The notes under the pieces: model-generated
Databases searched by the model: none
What the model saw: the letters and a program-made list of their open reading frames with translations, nothing else
Told to the model about the DNA's origin: nothing
Position numbers and translations under genes: made by a program
Assembly: GCA_046046915.1 (NCBI GenBank)
Contig: JBJOIT010000081.1
Location: forward strand, 1-7,630
DNA from: JBEEJZ01 sp046046915
GTDB taxonomy: Bacteria > Pseudomonadota > Gammaproteobacteria > Burkholderiales > Burkholderiaceae_C
Direction of reading: 5' to 3'
Length of the DNA stretch: 7,630 nucleotides
Shown here: in pieces, positions 6,987 to 7,630 of the stretch
How the letters are laid out: each line of letters begins with the position of its first letter
How positions within the stretch are numbered: the stretch's first letter is position 1

Positions 6987-7589
6987 ATGAACTACACCTT
7001 TGCCTCCGCCACCATCCTGTTGCTGCTGATCACCGATCCGTTTGGCAATATCCCGCTGTTTGCCAACGCCCTCAAGAACGTGGCGCCCGAGCGCCGGCCC
7101 CGCGTCATCGTGCGAGAAATCTCCATCGCGTTTCTGGTGTTGCTCTCCTTCATGTTCTTCGGCGACAAGTTCCTGCAGCTGATGAACCTGAGCCAGCTGT
7201 CCTTGCAAATGGCCGGTGGCGTGGTGCTGTTCTTGATTGCACTGCGCATGATTTTTCCGCCGGCGGCGGGTGAGGTTGCCGAGATGGTGGGCGAACCGCT
7301 GATCGTGCCGCTGGCGATTCCTGCCGTCGCGGGTCCATCGGCCATGGCCACAGTGATGCTCTTGGTCAGCCAGCAGCCTGAGCGCCGGCTCGAATGGGTG
7401 GCGGCCCTCACGGTCACCATGCTGGCCGGGGCTGTGGTGCTGCTGATGGCTGAACGGATTCAGCGCTGGGCGGGCAGCCGGGTCATTACCGCCATCGAGC
7501 GGCTGATGGGCCTCATTCTGGTGTCGGTGTCAGTCGAGATGATGCTGCGCGGCATCAAGGCATTTGCGCACCAATTACAGCAGACATGA
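6987..7589 (+). CDS. MarC/YhgN-family integral membrane protein
   Basis: The 200-residue product is almost wholly hydrophobic, with about six membrane helices (roughly residues 5-25, 44-60, 72-90, 104-127, 137-156 and 166-188). Family landmarks are ITDPFGNIPLF (15-25) in the first half and IPLAIPAVAGPSAM (about 107-120) in the second; the two halves form the internal inverted repeat typical of MarC. Length is normal. The family sits in the inner membrane and its substrate is unsettled; the old link of MarC to multiple antibiotic resistance was not upheld, so a transport role is only inferred. The ATG has GAGG about 9 nt upstream, overlapping the stop codon of the VOC gene, which suggests one transcript and perhaps coupled translation. 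Only 41 nt of sequence follow its stop, with no gene or strong terminator in them. Confidence 0.93.
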   Translation: MNYTFASATILLLLITDPFGNIPLFANALKNVAPERRPRVIVREISIAFLVLLSFMFFGDKFLQLMNLSQLSLQMAGGVVLFLIALRMIFPPAAGEVAEMVGEPLIVPLAIPAVAGPSAMATVMLLVSQQPERRLEWVAALTVTMLAGAVVLLMAERIQRWAGSRVITAIERLMGLILVSVSVEMMLRGIKAFAHQLQQT

Positions 7590-7630
7590 CACCGTTTGCT
7601 CAATAGCACCAAACACGCTGAGCCCATCGC

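Noticed and set aside
7594..7614. Imperfect inverted repeat after the MarC gene (GTTTGCT...AGCACCAAAC)
   Set aside because: The stem is short, interrupted and lacks a T-run; it could be chance.

Overview
The window looks like chromosomal DNA of a betaproteobacterium, probably Burkholderiales/Comamonadaceae. This rests on the fairly high GC content, a PhaM-type polyhydroxybutyrate (PHB) granule protein, and the overall gene set. The assignment is by protein style, not by any marker gene. Coding is dense: the longest stretch without a gene is about 137 nt. I see no RNA gene, mobile element, phage gene or CRISPR array.

Minus strand, right to left (transcription order). First comes a copper pair: a DUF2946-type small exported/membrane protein (6522-6163), then a periplasmic PCu(A)C copper chaperone with a His-rich tail (6025-5510). 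Next is the PHB granule/nucleoid protein PhaM (5424-4681). Then come three signalling genes: a FIST-domain sensory protein (4631-3363), a PhnD-like periplasmic solute-binding protein with a signal peptide (3248-2388), and a membrane-bound hybrid histidine kinase (2356 to beyond the left edge). The kinase has two membrane segments, a PAS domain, HisKA/HATPase and a receiver domain, and is cut off by the window edge.

Plus strand: a VOC/glyoxalase-fold protein (6564-6977) is followed 9 nt later by a MarC/YhgN-family six-helix membrane protein (6987-7589). Only 41 nt separate this pair from the divergent DUF2946 gene.

How the parts may fit together: the binding protein and kinase are 31 nt apart and probably co-transcribed. 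No ABC permease or ATPase gene is in view, so the binding protein may be a periplasmic ligand receptor for the kinase rather than a transporter subunit. The FIST protein just upstream is of a family often tied to two-component and cyclic-di-GMP signalling, which suggests a FIST/PhnD-like/hybrid-kinase sensory cluster. The ligand and output are unknown. This cluster is the most interesting part of the window. The copper pair and the VOC/MarC pair look like ordinary housekeeping or stress genes.
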